From Rhipidocladum racemiflorum (Eukaryota > Streptophyta > Magnoliopsida > Poales > Poaceae): a stretch of DNA of 64,000 nucleotides. The position numbers were made by a program, and so were the translations under genes. Under the pieces are notes generated by a model. The model was not told where the DNA came from and searched no databases. It worked only from the letters and a program-made list of their open reading frames with translations. The stretch covers positions 10,275,558-10,339,557 of the forward strand of contig CM070576.1 in the NCBI GenBank assembly GCA_036346355.1. Direction: 5' to 3'. Positions 32,696-44,187 of the stretch are shown here, piece after piece (the stretch's first letter is position 1; each line of letters opens with the position of its first letter).

Positions 32696-33723
32696 AGCGA
32701 GGGAAAAAGATTAGCCGCGAGGCGACTAGAAATTTTGCGGTAAAAGAATTCTGGCCGAGACCCCTAACCCGGAGAGTCCGGATAAAATTGTCCGGATACT
32801 CCGGATTAACCCGGAGACTCCGGACCATCAGTCCGGATACTCTGGATGCGCCAGGACGAGCGCACGGGCGGCCTAAAATTTGGGGAATTCAATCCGCAAA
32901 AAGACAAGAAAAGAATCTAGATTGCCACAAGAATAGGAATGAAGTCTAGGGCACAATCTAGCAAAGAAGTTCGCGGGATTAGAGCACGAAAAGGGACTCA
33001 CCTCAAGATGATTCGAAAACGAAGAACACGAGAGAGTGATGAGCGAGATTCTCCGATCTTGAGGGCCACGACAAAACAAGTGGCACCCTAGAAGAGATGA
33101 AGCACGAGGAGAAGCCCTAAGAACCGCGAGAAAGAATCCAAACCCGAAAAGAAATGGATTAGGGCACGAGTTCCTTACCTAGATCTCCAAACCGAGGGAG
33201 AGGAAGAATCCCCAAGCCCTTGGAGAAGGAGAGGATGGAAGGAGTATGCCCTAGCCACGAGAGGATCACGGGAGAGGGAGAGGCGCACGGTGGGAAGGAG
33301 ATAGAAAAGAAACGGAACCGCGCGGGATTTTGGGGTTTAACCGACCGCCCCAACCCGGATACTCCGGACACCAGTCCAGATACTCCGGCCCAACCCGGAC
33401 ACTCCGGACTAACAGTCCGGAGACTCCGGGCTAACCCGGAGTGTCCGGATAGAAAACCGGATACTCCGGGTTCCCCAGCTCGGTTAGGAGTGAGGGAAAT
33501 CGCACGATGGATCAAGGAATTTGGCGGAACGAGAGGGAGAACGAGACCCTAAGATGTCAACTTGATATATGACCAGCGAACAATCAATCAAACAGACTAT
33601 GGTCACATAGCAATGACAAGATCGAAGGATCAAGAGCCAAAAACACAGAATAAATTCAGAGAAAAAAGATAAATAAGTTTTTGAAATCCATTTTTCATTC
33701 ACCAACCAATATGTGAGCACTTA
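32696..33723. other. Copia spacer between RNase H and the third ORF
   Basis: Non-coding element DNA with two CCGGAG-type repeat clusters (about 32770-32850 and 33350-33475). Short open frames on both strands are repeat-driven. It may act as leader for a separate mRNA of the third ORF (inference). Confidence 0.6.
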
Positions 33724-35920
33724 TCAGGCCACGTTACGAGAATCTAGAATATTTAGACCACTTCTCAATTCACAGAACCTTTTCTCGTCAAGGGGCTTGG
33801 TGAAAATATCGGCTAATTGATTATTTGTACTCACATGTTGGATATCAATTTCGCCTTTGGTTGCGTGATCTCTTAGGAAATGATGGCGAATATCTATGTG
33901 TTTTGTACGGGAGTGTTGGACGGGATTGTTGGCAATTTTTATGGCACTCTCATTGTCACACAATAGTGGAACACTTTTGTAGTTTAGGCCATAATCACTC
34001 AAGGTTTGTCTCATCTAAAGTAATTGGGCACAACAACTCCCTGCAGCTATGTATTCGGCTTCGGCAGTGGATAAGGCTACGGAGTTTTGTTTCTTGGAAG
34101 ACCACGAGACTAGAGACCTACCCAAAAATTGGCAAGTCCCCGAAGTACTCTTCCTATCCACTTTACAACCGGCATAATCCGCATCGGAATAGCCAACCAA
34201 TTCAAAGGAAGATCCTTTCGGATACCAAAGTCCAAAATGAGGAGTGTGCACTAAATATCTTAAGATTCTCTTAACGGCCACCATGTGGCACTCTTTTGGA
34301 GAGGCTTGAAAACGTGCACACATACAAACGCTAAGCATGATATCAGGCCTAGATGCACAAAGATAAAGGAGAGAACCGATCATCGAGCGATATACCTTTT
34401 GGATGACCGGTTTACCTTCTTTGTCGAGGTCTAGATGCCCGTTGGCCTGCATAGGAGTCTTTATTGGCTTGGCGTCCTCCATTCCAAACTTCTTGAGCAT
34501 GTCCTTGATGTACTTGGTTTGATAGATGAAGGTTCCTTCCTTGAGTTGTTTGACTTGAAAGCCGAGGAAGAACTTCATTTCTCCCATCATGGATATCTCG
34601 AACCTTTTTGTCATAATCTTACTAAACTCTTTACACAAATGCTCATTAGTAGACCCAAATATGATGTCATCGACATATATTTGGCATACAAATAAATCAT
34701 TATCAATATGCTTTGTAAAGAGAGTAGGGTCGGCCTTTCCGACTGCAAAACCTTGTTCGAGAAGGAAGTCTCGTAGACACTCGAACCATGCTCTCGGTGC
34801 TTGCTTTAGACCATATAGCGCTTTGTGAAGATAGTAGACATGGTCCAGGTACTTTGGATCTTCAAAGCCGGGTGGTTGCTCGACGTAGACCAACTCGGAG
34901 AGTGGTCCATTTAAGAAGGCGCTCTTCACGTCCATTTGATATAGCTTGAAATCATGGTGAGTAGCAAAGGCAAGTAATATTCTAATAGATTCAAGCCTAG
35001 CTACTGGAGCATAAGTTTCACCGAAATCCAAACCTTCGATTTGAGTGTACCCTTGAGCAACCAATCGAGCTTTGTTCCTTGTAACAATTCCATTCTCATC
35101 TTGCTTGTTCCGGAAGACCCATTTTGTCCCAATGACATTTTGATTTGGTCTTTCGACAAGCTCCCAAACTTGATTACGCTTGAAGTTGTTGAGCTCCTCT
35201 TGCATGGCCATCACCCAATCCGGATCATCAAGTGCTTCTTCTACCTTAAGAGGTTCAAGAGAGGAAACAAACGAGTAAAATTCACAAAAGTTTGCAACTC
35301 GAGATCGAGTAGATACTCCCTTGTTGATGTCTCCAAGAATGTTGTCGACTGGATGATCCCTTTGAATGCTTTGATGAACTCTTGGGTGAGGAACAGTTGA
35401 ATCTGGAGCTTGAATGGGTTCTTCATCTTGGGATGCGTTGGAACCATCGTGAGCTTGAATGGACGAGGAGGGAATATCACCTGAGCCTGACCCATCCGGA
35501 GACTCCGGTATTTGACTCGGAGACTCCGAACCAATCCGGACACTCCGGGTTTCAGGCCGGAGACTCCGGGTTGAGGTTCTCGGGTGAGATTCCAGATTTT
35601 GAGGTCTTACCTCCCCAATTGCCATTTTCTTGATAGCTTCACAAGGAGGTTCTTCCCTATCAATCACAACACGATCAACTTGTTCTACTTGAGAACCGTT
35701 AGCCTCATCAAAAGTTACGTCACGCGAGATTTCAACGACACCGGTGGTATTGTTGAAAACTCGGTACGCATAAGCATTAGTTCCATAACCAAGTAAGAAA
35801 CCTTCATCTACTTTAGGAGCAAATTTAGAAGACTTAGCTCTTTTGATTAGGATGTAGCATTTACTCCCAAAGACTCTAAAATAGGATACATTTGGTTTCT
35901 TCTTAGGTGGCTTGATTCGT
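33724..35920 (-). pseudogene. Copia reverse transcriptase and RNase H (one nonsense codon)
   Basis: The RT core shows WVFRNKQDENGIVTRNKARL, LYQMDVKSAFLNGPLSELVY and the catalytic YVDDIIFGSTNE. RNase H shows GYSDADYAGCKVDRKSTSG and SVALSTAEAEYIAAGSC. A TAG at 34017-34015 interrupts the RNase H between CAQLL and MRQTLSDYGL, where related elements have Trp, so a single TGG-to-TAG change fits. The last 96 residues (KHIDIRHHFLRDHATKGEID) follow in frame to 33724. The N-terminal linker contains serine/proline-rich sequence encoded by CCGGAG-type repeats (35487-35580). A frameshift at about 35920 separates it from integrase. Confidence 0.92.
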
Positions 35921-36989
35921 ACGCCGTTTTCTTCAAGATCTTGTGAAGGTAGAGGCGGTTGGAGCTGTGGCATGCGGTATTGATGGCTTCCGCCCAAAAA
36001 CTGTCGGAAACCTTGTACTCGTCAAGCATCGTCCGCGCCATCTCGATGAGGGTTCGATTCTTCCTCTCGGCCACCCCATTTTGTTGAGGAGAATAGGGAG
36101 CCGAGAATTCGTGCTTGATTCCTTCCTCATCAAGAAACTCCTCCACACCAATGTTCTTGAACTCAGTGTCGTTGTCGCTTCGAATTCTTTTGATCTTCAC
36201 TTCAAACTCATTTTGAGCTCTTCTCATGAATTTCTTTAATGTTACTTGGACTTCTCCCTTGTCATGCAAGAAAAACACCCAAGTGAATCGAGAAAAATCA
36301 TCAACAATAACCAAACCATACTTACTTCCCCCGATGCTTATGTAAGCTACGGGACCAAATAAATCCATGTGAAGCATTTCCAACGGTCTTGTGGTCGTTA
36401 TCACATTCTTGGCGGGATGGGAGGCACCAACTTGCTTGCCTGCTTGACAAGCGCTACACACCCTATCTTTCTCAAAAACAACATTAGTTAGTCCAAGGAT
36501 GTGGTTGCCTTTAATGAGTTTGTGAAGGTTCCTCATACCTACATGGGCTAGTCGGCGATGCCATAGCCAACCCATGCTAGATTTAGCCATTAAGCACATT
36601 TCAAGATTAAGTCTATCCGTATTGAAGTCTACGAGATAGAGCTTACCCTTCAAACGTCCTTTAAAGGCTATTGAACCGTCAAGCCTCTTAATGACTTCCA
36701 CACCTTTTTCATTAAACAAACAATTGTAACCCGCTTCACATAATTGTGCAACGGATAACAAATTGTAGCTTAATGACTCGACAAGCAAAACATTTTTTAA
36801 TTGAAAATTGTCTGAGATAGAAATTTTACCCAAACCAATTACTTCTCCTTTTCCATTGTCTCCAAAGACAATACTTTCGCTATTTGATCCATTTTCATCC
36901 AAGTGTGCGAACATTGCCTTTTCTCCGGTCATATGATGCGTGCAACCGCTATCCAAAATCCAACTTGTTCCACCGGAGATATAGGCCTA
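35847..36989 (-). pseudogene. Copia protease and integrase (broken at both ends)
   Basis: The protease active site reads SWILDSGCTHHMTGEKAMF. The integrase zinc region is WHRRLAHVGMRNLHKLIKGN with later VCSACQAGK, and the core has HMDLFGPVAYISIGG, the second Asp in RIRSDNDTEFKN (an unusual Asp where Gly is usual, next to the catalytic residue), and Glu in QQNGVAERKNRTLIEMA. A TAG at 36989-36987 lies just before AYISGGTSW, in the frame of protease. At the C-terminal end (about 35920) the frame changes after LHKILKKTAYE. Confidence 0.9.
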
Positions 36990-37000
36990 CAAAAACATAT

Positions 37001-39205
37001 TTAGTTTTTGCTCTTTGGTACCCAAACTTGGTTAGGTCCACGCACATTAGCAACTAGAGATTTTGGGACCCAAATGGAGCGAACAATAGGAGCATTCTTT
37101 GGCTTACGCCCAATATGACATGCAACTACACGACCAAGGTTAGTTTTCTTAAGTACATATGAAGCAAAGAACTCGGAGTGAGCCTTGTGCTTGGATGTTC
37201 CTTTGCCTTTTACAAAATGAATCGGCTTGCTTAAAGGAGCAACCACGATGTTGCTCTTTTTGCCCTTAGGCGGAACATACCCAAGCCCATGCTTCTTAGG
37301 ATTACCTTGGCGCTTACCGAGATACTCCTCTAAACCTTTGCTAGCCTTGTAGGACTTTTGAAGTCCATCTTCAAGCATCCCCTTAAGCTTCTCATTCTCA
37401 TGAGCCAAGACTTTCAAAGTCTCACGGTTAGTAGCACAAGTAGCAACATCAATATTATAACATCTAGCGCATCCGTTGCTACTTGAAGGTATTGAAACAT
37501 TGGAGTTGTTAATTGAGGAGGAATAATTATTCGAGAGATCAACAAGCTTCACTTCAAGAGATTTGCAAGCATTCATTGCTTGAGAAAGTTGCTCTACGAG
37601 TGAAGCATTGGTGATCTCAAGACTAACTATTTCATTCTTAATCAAATTTGAGTTTTTGACTAAGTTCTCATTTTTCTTTCTTTCAAAAGCTAGGCTCTTC
37701 TCTAGCTCAAGATTCTTTTCCTTTTCAAATATAAGGAGATCCTCTTGAGCTTCAAGAGTAGCCTCCTTTTATTCTACCACTTCCTCCAATTTTTCAATGT
37801 CTTTAAGTAGCAAGTCTAGTTTTTCAATATCAAAGTCATTCATAGACTTAAATGCTACTTCATCGTTATCACTATCACAATCATCTAAGCCATAATCAAC
37901 AATAGAGGGAATGGGGCTCTTAGATGATACCTTGTGCCCCTTTGCCATGAGGCAAATTGGAGCATCTCCTTTGCCGTCGCTTAGGTTATCAAAGAGACCC
38001 TTTGACTTTATCGGTGGTGTAGCAATGGCGACGGTGGCAAGTCCTCCATCATTGTCGGAGTCGGATTCGGACTCGGACTCGGAGTCGGAGTCAGAGTTCC
38101 ACTCCTTGCCGATGTATGCATGACCCTTGCCCTTGTACCTCTTGTCCTTGTCCTTCTTCTTGAACTTGTCCTTCTTGTAGGGCTTGTCTTCCTTCTTTTC
38201 TTTGTGAGGGCACTCGTCAATGAAATGGCCGGGTTCCCCACACTCATAGCACTTTCTTGAAGAGTGCCGCCCTCTTGATTTGTTGCCATAGCCCTTGAAG
38301 TGACTTCCCGGCTTGTAGCCTTTCTTCTTCAAGAATTTGTTGAATCTTCTTACGAGCAAGGCCATGTCTTCATTTGTCAAGGGGCCACTTGATTCTTCTT
38401 GATCGCTTGAGCTCTCTTGTGCCACCTTGACGGCCTTCAAGGCGATGCCCTTCTTCTTGCCGGACTTGAGCTCCTCCACCACTTCCGCTTCCTTAACCAT
38501 CATCTCATTTGTCATCAACCGGCCAATCACATCATGAGGAGTGAGAGTGTCGAAGTTTGGCCGGTCGCGGATAAGCTGCACAAGGTTGCGGTTCGTGGGG
38601 GTGATCACTGGAAGGATGATCTTGACAATTGCTTTGTCGGTGAGCTCGGTGCTTCCAAGTGCTTTAGCTTGATTTACTAGAACCATCAAGCGATCAAACA
38701 TCTTGGTGTAACATTCTCCTTCTTCCAAAGTGAATCGGCTTAGTTCTCCAATGATAAGCTCGATCTTGGATTCACGAACACTTGACACCCCTTCATGAGA
38801 TACCATCAATCTTTCCCATATGTCCTTGGCATTGTCAAGGCCATCGACTCGGTTGAACTCGGAGTCGCTCAAAGCATTGAACAAGGCATTGACGGCCAAG
38901 TCGTTGAAGTGTTGAGCTTTGTCTTCTTCGGAGGTAAGATTGTTGGGGTTTGCGGGCTTGAAACCTGTTTCAACAATCTTCCAAATGCAAGGGTGAAGTG
39001 ATCTCAAATGCATCTTCATCTTGTGTTTCCGTGCCGCATAGCGAGTGCCATTGAAATGAGGCGCTCGGCCAGACGAGACGGAAACATAAGATGAGGAGTT
39101 TGAGACTCCAAAAGAGGAATAATCTAAAGGAATTGCAACCCCTATACCGGAACCCGTGGCCTTGTCTTGGGCATGGGTTTCGGTAACTTTCTCTATATCC
39201 AACAT
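37001..39205 (-). pseudogene. Copia Gag (one internal nonsense codon)
   Basis: The start at 39205 gives MLDIEKVTETHAQDKATGSG. A UBN2-type capsid core follows (KMKMHLRSLHPCIWKIVETG, DAKDIWERLMVSHEGVSSVR, FTLEEGECYTKMFDRLMVLV), then a CCHC zinc knuckle KCYECGEPGHFIDECPHK at about residue 325 and a very acidic/basic tail (SDSDSESESESDSD). TAA at 37771-37769 stops it, but the same frame continues openly to 37001 with a coiled-coil-like segment (EATLEAQEDLLIFEKEKNLE) and a VWVPKSKN end, which suggests the ancestral Gag was about 730 residues. Confidence 0.92.
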
Positions 39206-39246
39206 CTTTGTTTCTCCAAGCGGTTAAGCCAAAATAAAGGAGATTT

Positions 39247-39260
39247 GGCTCTGATACAAA
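39247..39260 (-). promoter_or_regulatory. Copia primer-binding site
   Basis: The minus strand directly after the 5' LTR reads TTTGTATCAGAGCC, matching the initiator-Met tRNA primer site TTGGTATCAGAGCC except for one position. Confidence 0.85.
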
Positions 39261-39261
39261 T

Positions 39262-40673
39262 TGAAAGGACCAACGATGTCGCCTAGAGGGGGGGGGTGAA
39301 TAGGCGGATTAAAAAATCGCAGCGGAAATAAAAGCGGCCGAAATGGGTCAATCCGAGTCTCCGGTATTTGATCCGAGTCTCGGCTTGTCTGGAGTGTCCG
39401 GTCTTATGTCCGGACTCTCCGGGTTAGCTGGCTCGGGAGCGCAACTAAGACTACTCTAGCAAGCACAATAAACCACTAGAATTAGATAGCAAGAGCAACC
39501 TAGAACAATTGCTAGTAAGGATTTGAATTAAAGCTAAGCAAAGAGCTAGATCTAGCTTTACAAAAACAAATCCAAACAAGCAAGACTAGGAAGTAAAAGA
39601 GAACGAGAGGGACACGAATTTTCACCGAAGTTCGGGTTCTTGAAGGGAACCCTACGTCTCCGTTGAGGTGGCTCGGTCGCACTTGAGCCGGGGTCTCTTT
39701 CAACCCGCTTTCCTCCCGGTGTTGCACAAATGCACTCGCCGGCTTCACTTCTTGTCTCTTTCCTTTCGGAGGCGAGACTCGCCTTCACAAATGACCGGGG
39801 CTCACCACACGCGTTGGTAGCTCCCGGTGACTCCTAGCCATCTAGGAGACCTTCAACCTCCAAGAGTAATAACACCACGAAGAATCGCTTGGAGGATGAA
39901 CTAGTGCTCAACAACTAGAAATGAATGCACCTAGCACTTTACTTCTTCCTCTCCTCACCAAAATGGATCAACAACCAAATCTAATGGTGGGAGGAAGTAG
40001 GAGCTCTATTGAATGCTTGGAAGAGGTTAGGAGTGGCTTGAATGCTGCAATGAATGAGCTCAATCCTTCTTCTAGCCGTTGGGAGAGAGTGGGGGCTTTA
40101 AATAGTCAATTCAAAAACTAGCCGTTACTCTCGATTTTGTACAGGCCGGAGTGTCCAGACAAATAACCCGGAGACTCCGGGTTATCCGGAGACTCCGGAC
40201 ACAATGTCTGGATACTCCGGACAATCTGGAATAAAAGTGGCCAAGGGGTCCAACCCGGAGACTCCGGACATATTGTCCGGATACTCCGGATTGAATCCGG
40301 ACACTCCGGACAGAATGTCCGGACTCTCCGAGTTTAGGGGCTCGGTTCGAATTCCAGATTTTGGAAAATGCAAGTGTTTGCATGCTAGTTTGAATGCAAG
40401 TTTTGATGCTGAGCACATGCACATCCTAAAATTGATTTTTCGTCGCATCCTCTTAGTAGTACGGCTATCCTTAAGACTCAAAACAATATAAAAATTACAA
40501 GTCTTCGTCTTGATGCCGTTTTCTCAAAATTTGACGCGCTTAGGACGGTCCAATCTTATTCTGAGCTTGATGTGATCTCGATAACTGCATTAATCTTAGT
40601 TGAAGCATTAGATCACATTAATTGTGTCATCATTAATCACCAAAATAAAATGAGGGGCCTAGATGCACTTTCA
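39262..40673 (-). repeat. Copia 5' LTR (1412 bp)
   Basis: Pairs with 29205-30599. TGAAAGGACC start in plus reading and CACTTTCA end, followed by the TGTTC target duplication at 40674-40678. CCGGAG clusters lie at about 39345-39425 and 40142-40335. Confidence 0.95.
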
Positions 40674-41430
40674 TGTTCCCTCAGCTTTTCCAAAACTCGC
40701 CTCAAGTGCTCTGCATGTTCTTCCTTTGTCGTGGAGTAAACTAAGATATCATCTATGAACACAACAACAAACTTGTCCAAATATTCCATGAACACTTTAT
40801 TCATCATATTCATGAAATATGCTGGCGCATTCGTTAGACCGAATGACATAGCTGTAAACTCGTAATGTCCGTATCTGGACGAAAACGCGGTCTTCGGAAT
40901 ATCCTCTGATCGGATCTTCAACTGGTGGTATCTCGATCTCAGATCAATCTTGGAGAAAACTCCGGCTCCTCTCAGTTGGTCAAACAGATCATCGATCCTG
41001 GGTAGCGGGTATTTATTCTTCACGGTGACTTCATTGAGTGCACGGTAGTCGATGCACATCCTGAAGCTCCCGTCCTTCTTCTTGACGAACAGAACTGGCG
41101 CTCCCCACGGCGACGAACTTGGTCTGATGAATCCCTTCTCCATCAGTTATTCAAGCTGCTTCTTCATCTCTACTAATTCTTCGGTGGACATCCGATAGGG
41201 TCTCTTTGCTATCGGCGCTGTACCAGGTACAAGCTCTATCACAAACTCTATGTCTGTCTGGCGGCATACCAGGTAGATCTTCAGGAAAAACATCTGGATA
41301 CTCATTCACTACTGAGACATCTTCTATGTTGATTGCCTTGGCGCTGTTAACCAATAATTGTCCATCTCTAACGGCGGTAGCTTGAAATTCCACTTTTCTT
41401 CCACACGGGCTCTCAACTGAGATAATCCTT
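40674..41430 (-). pseudogene. Gypsy-2 RT N-terminal part and protease-RT linker (broken)
   Basis: Continues the RT of 28945-29204 across the Copia insertion. Motifs: MEKGFIRPSSSPWGAPVLFV, KKKDGSFRMCIDYRALNEVT, IDLRSRYHQLKIRSEDIPKT, and the catalytic VVFIDDILVYS. A TAA at 41149-41147 precedes MEKGFI, where the family has Glu or Gln. A frameshift at about 41262 breaks the linker after PDVFPEDLPGMPPDR. RSRYHQ replaces the usual R-S-G-Y-H-Q (Gly to Arg). Confidence 0.92.
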
Positions 41431-42929
41431 CACCCACAATCCAGCACAGCCTTGTGCTTGGATAACCAATCCATTCCCAAAATAACATATAAGGTCTGGT
41501 TTTCCAATATAATAAGGTTCGCTAGGAATTCTACCCCATCTATTAATATTCTCACCCCAGAACATCCTACTTTAGTTCGGAGTTCGAAACCAGGGGTTTG
41601 AACTAAAAGCATGCATTTAAGTCTTGCAATCTCCAAATCATTTTTAGCTGCAAAGTCTTGAGAAACAAACGAATGCGAAGCTCCAGAATCAAACAAAACT
41701 GTTGCAGGTACTGAGTTGATAAGTAACTTACCCAGCACGATGTCCGTGGCATTCTGGAGTGCCTCTTTGATGACATGGTTGACTCGGCCTCTCACTACGA
41801 TTTGGGGCGTGGCTCCTGGCGGTGCTGTCCTGCGGTTTGCTCCGGGTGCAGGCGTCCTGGCTGGTGTGGATCCCAGATTGAAGCGGGCTGGGGTCACTCC
41901 TACTGTCTTCTTAGGGCAACTGTTGGAGAAGTGCCCTGGCTCGTTGCATGTGCAGCAGCGTCTCACTGTCCCCTGTTGACTGCCTGAAGCGACGTTTCTG
42001 GCTGGAGCTGGGGTCTGATAATTCTGGTTGACGGGTCTTGATGCTGGTGACGGTGTCCTTGTTGCATTCTGCGGCTGGAATCGGAAAAACTGATCTGGCG
42101 CAACCCTCAAGCATTGCTGCGCTCCCTGACGTGATCCCTGCTGTTGCATCCTTCGCTTCCGGTTCTCATCCAGTTCCTTGCGCTTATCTTCAAGAATGAA
42201 CGCCTTGTTCACAAGTTCCTGGAAATCTGGAAAGGTGTGGGTGATCAGTCCCACCTGCAGTCCTGAGTTAAGTCCCTTCATAAAGCGAGACTATCTGGCC
42301 TTATCTGTCGCTACGTCTTCAGGTGCGTAACGTGCAAGCTGTGTGAACTTGTTCAGGTATTCGGCCACCGGCTGATTACCTTGCTTCAGTGCTCGGAACT
42401 CTTCCTTCTTGAGGTCCATAATTCCTTCAGGCACGTGATACTGACGGAAAGCAGCTGTGAATTCCTCCTAAGTGATGTCCTGAGGGTTCTCCCGCGTGGC
42501 GCAGAAGTTCTCCCACCATTCTGCGGTGGTTCCTTCCAACTGATGAGAAGCGTAGAGTACCTTCTCATTTCTCATGCATTGGGCAATGTGTAGCTTCCTT
42601 TCTATTGACCTTAGCCAATCATCGGCCTCCAACGGATTTGCATTCCCAGAGAAAGTGGTTGGATGAGTCCTCATGAACTCTGACAGTCTTGAATTCTGGC
42701 GTTGTCCCTGATTGACTTGATTATTCTGATTAGAAGTGGCGTGGGCAGTAATCTGTTGCATCTGCTACATCATTGCATGCATCAACTGGGTCTGTGCGGC
42801 AAGAAAAGCCCCAAAATTCTGCATGTCATCTGGCGGTGCTGGCTGGGGTGCAGGTGCTCCATCATTAGGGTTCCCAGCTGGGAGAGACCCACTTCCATTG
42901 CCTCCAAGGTTTCCGCGGGTGTTCACCAT
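41430..42929 (-). pseudogene. Gypsy-2 Gag and protease (several nonsense codons)
   Basis: Gag starts at 42929 (MVNTRGNLGGNGSGSLPAGN). Its core reads MRTHPTTFSGNANPLEADDW and LEGTTAEWWENFCATRENP. In-frame stops at 42767-42765 (TAG), 42470-42468 (TAG, after PQDIT where Trp is expected) and 42293-42291 (TAG, in KAR-SRFMKGLNSG where Gln is expected) break it. The zinc knuckle is RRCCTCNEPGHFSNSCPKK, then the protease with VLFDSGASHSFVSQDFA and LDC-type end. Frames are otherwise continuous from 42929 to 41430, so the copy decayed mainly by point changes. Confidence 0.92.
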
Positions 42930-43211
42930 CTGTCGATTACTACAAGGTTTCAGAGATGAGAGGGAATAAGAATAGACAAGAGAGTAGGGAAACTTTTGCG
43001 GGGAAATATGTAACTCAAAAATCCAACTTTATTATTTAATAACAATAACTTGGTATGGTTGCTCACAATGCCTAAAGCCTTGCAACACATACTGCACACT
43101 CAGCAAGCAATGAAAATCCAAACCGACTCTTACTGGAGTCTAACGCCTAAAGGGGTGACTCTTATTCTATAACGCGACCCGACGAAGGAGTCTCAACCTC
43201 AACGCCTATGC

Positions 43212-43977
43212 TCACTCATCGAGAAAACCTCCACTGCCTCCTCGGGGCGGGTGCAGCGGCATAGGCGCGAAACAATCGCCATGCCCTGCAACTGCAGCTG
43301 TGGTTGACGACGCGGCGTCCTCCTCTGGCTCTGGATCTGGCTGTTGCTGTGGCTGTGGCGCGAGTGCAGGTAGCGCCTCTTCTGGGTCCTCCTCTGGCTC
43401 TAGGGCATCCAACTCCAACACTGGATCGGGGCCCTGTCCATACAGTGCGGTCTGCAACTCTGCGATCCTTTCCGCAGCATAGGCGACGTACTCACGAGCA
43501 TTCTCTAAGTGCTTCTTCTCTTCCTCAACCTGCTCGCGAGCCTTCTTCAACTCCTGAACTGTGTCATCGATAAGCTCCTCCTGGGCGGCGACGAATCTGG
43601 CTAAGTGAGTGACAGTGGCATCCTCATCTTCTATCGGCTTCCGCTGAGCTCTGCTGTCTCGGCGTGGGTGGTGACGAATCATGCCTTCGGCTCCCTGGAG
43701 TAGGTGCGAGCGATCTGCTGCATTGCTTGACACGACACCTCCTGGATTCCCATCTCAAAGGTAGACCTCCTGGCGGTGAAGTGGAAAGGGCGGCTGAACT
43801 TCGTCTTCTCTTGGGCATACACCGTGATCCTGACGTCCCATCCTTTACCAATCCTGCCTGCACGAGTGTAGTCCCTCGGTAGAGCGGTCTCTCAAAACCT
43901 CCAAGAAACTGAAGCATACGCCACAACTCGGCAGCGTAGCCACCTTCACGCTCGGCGTAGTTGTTCTTCATCATCAT
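43212..43977 (-). pseudogene. Gypsy-2 leader ORF upstream of gag (coiled-coil, frameshifted, function unknown)
   Basis: Between primer site and gag. The N-terminal part from 43977 reads MMMKNNYAEREGGYAAELWR and MLQFLGGFERPLYRGTTLVQ; after a frame change near 43830 it continues with RITVYAQEKTKFSRPFHFTA and QEVSCQAMQQIARTYSREP. A second change near 43690 leads to 43733-43212: a predicted coiled coil (EELIDDTVQELKKAREQVEE) and an acidic, proline/glutamine-rich tail (PEPEEDAASS). Three frames that join end to end without gaps suggest one ancestral ORF of about 250 residues. I know no function. 42930-43211 and 43978-44175 show nothing else. Confidence 0.55.
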
Positions 43978-44175
43978 CTGTCAGAAGACACTCGCGTAAG
44001 AACGCAACATTTTAAAATCAATGTGGAAGACAAAAAGAACTCAGCAAGGGTATGAACAAGGAAGAAAGGGGTAAGTCGAGAATTCATTCATTATCTTGAC
44101 AAATTTTATCTTTAGAAAATAGGTTTTATACTCACTACGACCAATCTATCTATGGGTGAGCTTACAGTCAGTATG

Positions 44176-44187
44176 GCTCTGATACCA
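44176..44187 (-). promoter_or_regulatory. Gypsy-2 primer-binding site
   Basis: The minus strand TGGTATCAGAGC, the initiator-Met tRNA primer site, lies four bases inside the LTR end at 44192. Confidence 0.9.

Larger units (their letters stand above)
29205..40673 (-). mobile_element. SIRE/Maximus-type Ty1/copia retrotransposon, 11.5 kb, two LTRs
   Basis: Flanked by TGTTC at 29200-29204 and 40674-40678. LTRs of 1395 and 1412 bp start TGAAAGGACCAACGATGTCG and end GCACTTTCA. On the minus strand the order is Gag, protease, integrase, RT, RNase H (the copia order), then a third ORF before the 3' LTR, as in the SIRE lineage. Primer site and polypurine tract are present. The two LTRs are very similar, with most differences in their CCGGAG-rich parts, so insertion is fairly recent, although pol and gag already carry several stops. 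Confidence 0.95.

Noticed and set aside
33825..34274. 149-codon plus-strand open frame
   Set aside because: Antisense to Copia RNase H, whose motifs are clear on the minus strand.
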